Shown here: positions 61,272 through 64,000 of the stretch, one piece after another
Layout of the letters: the number at the start of each line of letters is the position of its first letter
Position numbering within the stretch: position 1 is the stretch's first letter
Assembly (NCBI GenBank): GCA_036559195.1
Contig: DATBTN010000045.1
Location: forward strand, 1-64,000
Length of the DNA stretch: 64,000 nucleotides
Reading direction: 5' to 3'
Origin: Candidatus Baltobacteraceae bacterium
GTDB taxonomy: Bacteria > Vulcanimicrobiota > Vulcanimicrobiia > Vulcanimicrobiales > Vulcanimicrobiaceae
Notes under the pieces: model-generated
Databases searched by the model: none
The model's input: only the letters and a program-made list of their open reading frames with translations
What the model was told of the DNA's origin: nothing
Translations under genes and position numbers: made by a program

Positions 61272-62122
61272 GCCGGCGTCGGTACGTGCAGCGCCGGGAC
61301 GGCGCTCCCATCGAGATACGTGGCTAATTGATCGAGCGAGAACTGCACGCCCGTATAGAACTCGCCGAAGGCCGCGTACTTGGCGCTCGCCTCGTCGAAG
61401 CGCATTTCGTAGATCAAACGCTTGAACGTCAGCGGATCGTCGGCATAAAGATCCACGCCCCACTCGTAATCGTCGAAGCCGATCGAGCCGGAGATCACCT
61501 GGGTGACGAGCCCGTGAAACGAGCGGCCGATCTTTCCGTGTTCGAGCATCAACGCCGCCCGCTGTTCGAACGGCAGCATGTACCAGTTCACGTCTTCGCC
61601 GCGCTTCTTGTCCATCGGATAGAAGCAGACGTAGCGACGCTGCGGCACGGGCGCCCAGAGCCGCCCGGCGTTACGCGGATTGCGCTCCTGCTCCGCGAGC
61701 AGTTCGTCGAACGCGCCGTTCCATTCGGGCGAAAACGGTTTGAGTGCGCGCTCGCGCAGCGTCTCGTGAATCTTTCCGGTCGCTTCGTAGAGCCCGAGTT
61801 CGAGCACCGACACGTACGACGTAGCCGGCGCGAGAAATGCGGCGATGCGCAGCTTATCGACGGTCGTTTGCGCGGCGGCGAGACCCTCGAAGGTCTTGCT
61901 GTAATGCGTGAGCATGAGATCGGCTTTGTGCCCGATCAGCTGCGCGCAACTCACGTCGGCGTTTTCGTCGCCCTTGAGCGTTTGCAGCGCCGCTTCGGCT
62001 TCGCGAGCGATCTCGTCGCGCAGCGCCGGCGCGAGCGCGTCCCACGCGGGGCGATCGAAAGCGAACATGCGGTGGAGAATCCACCAGCCTTCGAGCGATT
62101 CGGGAACGGCGGGATGACGCAT
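61268..62122 (-). CDS. hemQ: Coproheme decarboxylase (HemQ/chlorite-dismutase-like)
   Basis: 284 aa. Cld fold: YVCFYPMDKKRGEDVNWYMLPFEQRAALMLEHGKIGRSF with the proximal His in EHGKIGR, then GSIGFDDYEWGVDLYADDPLTFKRLIYEMRFDEASAKYAAFGEFYTG. Converts coproheme to heme b in the coproporphyrin-dependent pathway of Gram-positive-like bacteria. The other heme genes are not in the window. Confidence 0.94.
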   Translation of the reverse strand: MRHPAVPESLEGWWILHRMFAFDRPAWDALAPALRDEIAREAEAALQTLKGDENADVSCAQLIGHKADLMLTHYSKTFEGLAAAQTTVDKLRIAAFLAPATSYVSVLELGLYEATGKIHETLRERALKPFSPEWNGAFDELLAEQERNPRNAGRLWAPVPQRRYVCFYPMDKKRGEDVNWYMLPFEQRAALMLEHGKIGRSFHGLVTQVISGSIGFDDYEWGVDLYADDPLTFKRLIYEMRFDEASAKYAAFGEFYTGVQFSLDQLATYLDGSAVPALHVPTPA

Positions 62123-62130
62123 GACGGTTC

Positions 62131-63105
62131 TTAGCTCCTCGCGAGCGCGCGTACGCGCTTGACCTCGGCCTGCACCTCGGTGTCGAGCGTATCAGGCTGC
62201 TCGCGATATTTCGCCCACAATTGTGGCATGTGCGCGATATCGTCGAGTACGCGCGCGTAGACCGCGTTGACCGGCGTCGGAACGCCGGCTTCGCGACCGG
62301 CTGCCGCCACCGCACCGTTGAGCACGTCCACCTCGGTTTGCGCCTTGCCGGCGCGCAGGTCGAGCAGCAGCGAGGGCGGCTTCGTGCCGCGCGCCCCCGC
62401 GATGCGGCTGGCGAGCAGCGTGCGCGCGATGGGACTGGGCAGCGTGGCGATGCCCTGCAGCACGCGCAGCGGATACCGCGGAAGATCGATCGGCGCGATC
62501 GAGAGTTTGGCCATCACCGCGCGCACTTCGCGAATGGCGCGAATCTCGAGCGTGAAGACGTGATCGAAATGCACCAGCCGGTTCGGCAGAACGTTGAGGA
62601 TGGCGCAACTCGCGTTGGCCACGACGTTGAGCGCGAGCTTCGACCATTTCAGCGCGCGCCAATCCTCCACGACCTTGACGTTGATTCCGGTGCTTTGGAA
62701 CGTCGCGACCAGCCAGTTGTAGGCGGAGCGCCCCATCGGCGCAAACGCGATTCCGCCTTCTTTGGTGGCGTGACTCATGCCGTCGCGGTCGCGATCGACG
62801 GGCACCGTCAGCGCGCACGCCACCACGTTGTCGACGCCGAAGGCGAGTCCGAGTTTTTCTTCGTTCCCGACGCCGTTTTGCGGGCTCACGAAGACGCACT
62901 TCTCCGGATACGGAATCGCCTTGCGCAGCGTTTCGATCGCGCCGTCGGTATCGTAGGCTTTTACGGCCACGATTGCGACGTCGGCGTCTACCGGCGTCAC
63001 ATCGTTCAACTCGCGCGGCGCGTAGGTCACCTTCACGTCGATGGATTCAAGCAAGTCGCCGAGGTAGGTGCCAACGGCGCCCTTGCCCACGATGTAGACG
63101 TTCAT
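62131..63105 (-). CDS. 2-dehydropantoate 2-reductase family protein
   Basis: 324 aa. [17 protein letters not shown] (Rossmann), [27 protein letters not shown], and [16 protein letters not shown] with the catalytic Lys. PanE-like (ApbA) ketopantoate reductase; whether it acts in CoA synthesis here is not proven. Starts just past dut (4-nt overlap). Confidence 0.88.
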   Translation of the reverse strand: MNVYIVGKGAVGTYLGDLLESIDVKVTYAPRELNDVTPVDADVAIVAVKAYDTDGAIETLRKAIPYPEKCVFVSPQNGVGNEEKLGLAFGVDNVVACALTVPVDRDRDGMSHATKEGGIAFAPMGRSAYNWLVATFQSTGINVKVVEDWRALKWSKLALNVVANASCAILNVLPNRLVHFDHVFTLEIRAIREVRAVMAKLSIAPIDLPRYPLRVLQGIATLPSPIARTLLASRIAGARGTKPPSLLLDLRAGKAQTEVDVLNGAVAAAGREAGVPTPVNAVYARVLDDIAHMPQLWAKYREQPDTLDTEVQAEVKRVRALARS

Positions 63106-63569
63106 GCGACGCCAGTACTTCCGAAGCCGCCGTCCGCGCGGCTCGTTTCGGGCAGTTCGGCGACCACGCTAAAATGCGCGTGCGAAACCGGAGCGACGAC
63201 CAGTTGCGCGATGCGGTCGCCGCGGCGCACGACGAACGGCTCCGTGCCGAGGTTCGCGAGAATGACGTTTACGGGTCCGCGATAATCCGCATCGATCGTC
63301 CCCGGTGTATTCAGGCACGTCACGCCGTTGCGCAACGCGAGGCCGCTGCGCGGGCGTATCTGCGCCTCGTAGCCGTGCGGCAATGCGATTGCAAAGCCGG
63401 TCGGAATCATCGCGCGCCCGCCGGGCAGCAGCGTTAAATCGTCCGCGACGGCGGCGCAGAGATCGGCGCCGGCGGCTTGCGCGGTCATGTAGGTCGGGAG
63501 CGGGAGGCCGTCGCCCTCAGGCAAGCGTTTGAGCGCTACCGCAATCGGAGCTTGTGTCACCAGGCTCAT
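63102..63569 (-). CDS. dut: dUTP diphosphatase
   Basis: 155 aa, homotrimeric dUTPase. Five motifs: [43 protein letters not shown], and [10 protein letters not shown]. Overlaps nrdR by ATGA and panE-like by 4 nt. Confidence 0.96.
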   Translation of the reverse strand: MSLVTQAPIAVALKRLPEGDGLPLPTYMTAQAAGADLCAAVADDLTLLPGGRAMIPTGFAIALPHGYEAQIRPRSGLALRNGVTCLNTPGTIDADYRGPVNVILANLGTEPFVVRRGDRIAQLVVAPVSHAHFSVVAELPETSRADGGFGSTGVA

Positions 63570-64000
63570 TTTGCAAGCAGCGTAGCCAACTCTTCTTGGA
63601 AGCTCTCCACATCGCGAAACTGCCGATAGACGCTTGCGAACCGAATGTACGCGACCTTGTCGAGGCCCTTGAGCGCTTCCATCAGCTTCTCGCCCACCAG
63701 CGTCGAGGGCACTTCGCTCTCGCCGCGCGCGAAGAGATCGCGCTCGAGATCGGCCGCGACCGCCTCCATCTGGCTCTCGGAGACCGGGCGTTTCTCACAC
63801 GACCGGCGCAAGCCCGAAAGAATCTTCTCGCGGTTGTATTGCTCGCGACGCCCGTCTTTTTTCACGACGAAGAGACGCGGCGCTTCCATCCGCTCGTAGG
63901 TGGTAAAGCGGTGCTTGCAGCGCGGGTCGAGGCATTCGCGGCGCCGGCGGACGACGTTCTCGTCATCGCGCGAATCGACGACGCGCGTCTCACTCTTGCG
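63566..64000 (-). CDS. nrdR: Ribonucleotide reductase repressor NrdR (5' end beyond window)
   Basis: The first CxxC of the zinc ribbon lies outside. Visible: [67 protein letters not shown] and the ATP-cone. The second zinc pair is C-x4-C (CLDPRC) instead of the usual C-x2-C. Acts on NrdR boxes in nrd promoters; none is in this window. Confidence 0.93.
   Translation of the reverse strand, partial: RKSETRVVDSRDDENVVRRRRECLDPRCKHRFTTYERMEAPRLFVVKKDGRREQYNREKILSGLRRSCEKRPVSESQMEAVAADLERDLFARGESEVPSTLVGEKLMEALKGLDKVAYIRFASVYRQFRDVESFQEELATLLAK

Overview
This is about 64 kb of compact, high-GC bacterial chromosome. Most intergenic gaps are short, and many genes are joined by 4-nt start/stop overlaps (ATGA, GTGA, and apparently one CTGA). 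GTG and TTG starts are frequent. The gene content is that of a free-living, Gram-positive-like or deep-branching lineage: pdxST (ribosome-independent vitamin B6 route), split gcvPA/gcvPB, scpAB, rbgA, the ribosomal protease Prp, HemQ-type heme synthesis, TatA and lipoproteins. I cannot assign a phylum from the sequence alone; an uncultured high-GC phylum of the Eremiobacterota/WPS-2 kind is a guess. I saw no rRNA, tRNA, CRISPR array, transposase or integrase.

Layout. 0-6 kb: partial bioA, an HNH protein, the pdxS-pdxT operon with a terminator, and a large glycosidase-like protein. 5.8-13.5 kb: ispE with an overlapping nucleotidyltransferase, ubiX, a two-gene RecB-like nuclease plus UvrD-like helicase unit, an acetyltransferase and dinB. 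13.5-24.6 kb: nfo, a nudix-scpA-scpB operon, the complete glycine cleavage operon (thioesterase-gcvT-gcvH-gcvPA-gcvPB), a lipoprotein, and a polyamine operon (speD, speE, SDR). 24.6-33.2 kb: a hairpin-rich intergenic region, sufB, a Rieske protein, a penicillin-acylase-family hydrolase, a GT39-type transferase and a self-regulated ABC transporter operon. 33.3-46.4 kb: translation and housekeeping genes (rplU-prp, trmD, rplS, rbgA, rnhB, yraN), three consecutive signal peptidase I genes, tatA, a Ser/Thr kinase and a Usp protein. 46-52 kb: a ribose-type ABC importer (rbsBAC) beside a sodium/solute symporter. 52-59 kb is the accessory region: repeat arrays, a class A beta-lactamase, comM with a broken duplicate of its 3' end, a putative uracil-DNA-glycosylase-like gene, secreted proteins of unknown function and a VOC protein. 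59-64 kb: a KefB-like antiporter, a GNAT, hemQ, panE, dut and partial nrdR.

One repeat family (core GTCATSCTGAGCYTGTCGAAG, S = C or G) forms four separate arrays at about 13.6, 26.5, 52 and 58.7 kb. It occurs as inverted pairs or as tandem units of about 16, 52 and 130 bp. The clearest departures from expectation are: rplU-prp without rpmA; three tandem lepB genes; the comM 3'-end duplication around a low-GC insert; several genes whose conserved N terminus lies upstream of any ATG/GTG/TTG, one with a CTG start supported by a Shine-Dalgarno and a CTGA overlap; and strong nested palindromes at 24.7 and 51.9 kb. I did not find a clearly new multi-gene system. The best candidates for follow-up are the nuclease/helicase pair and the repeat family.
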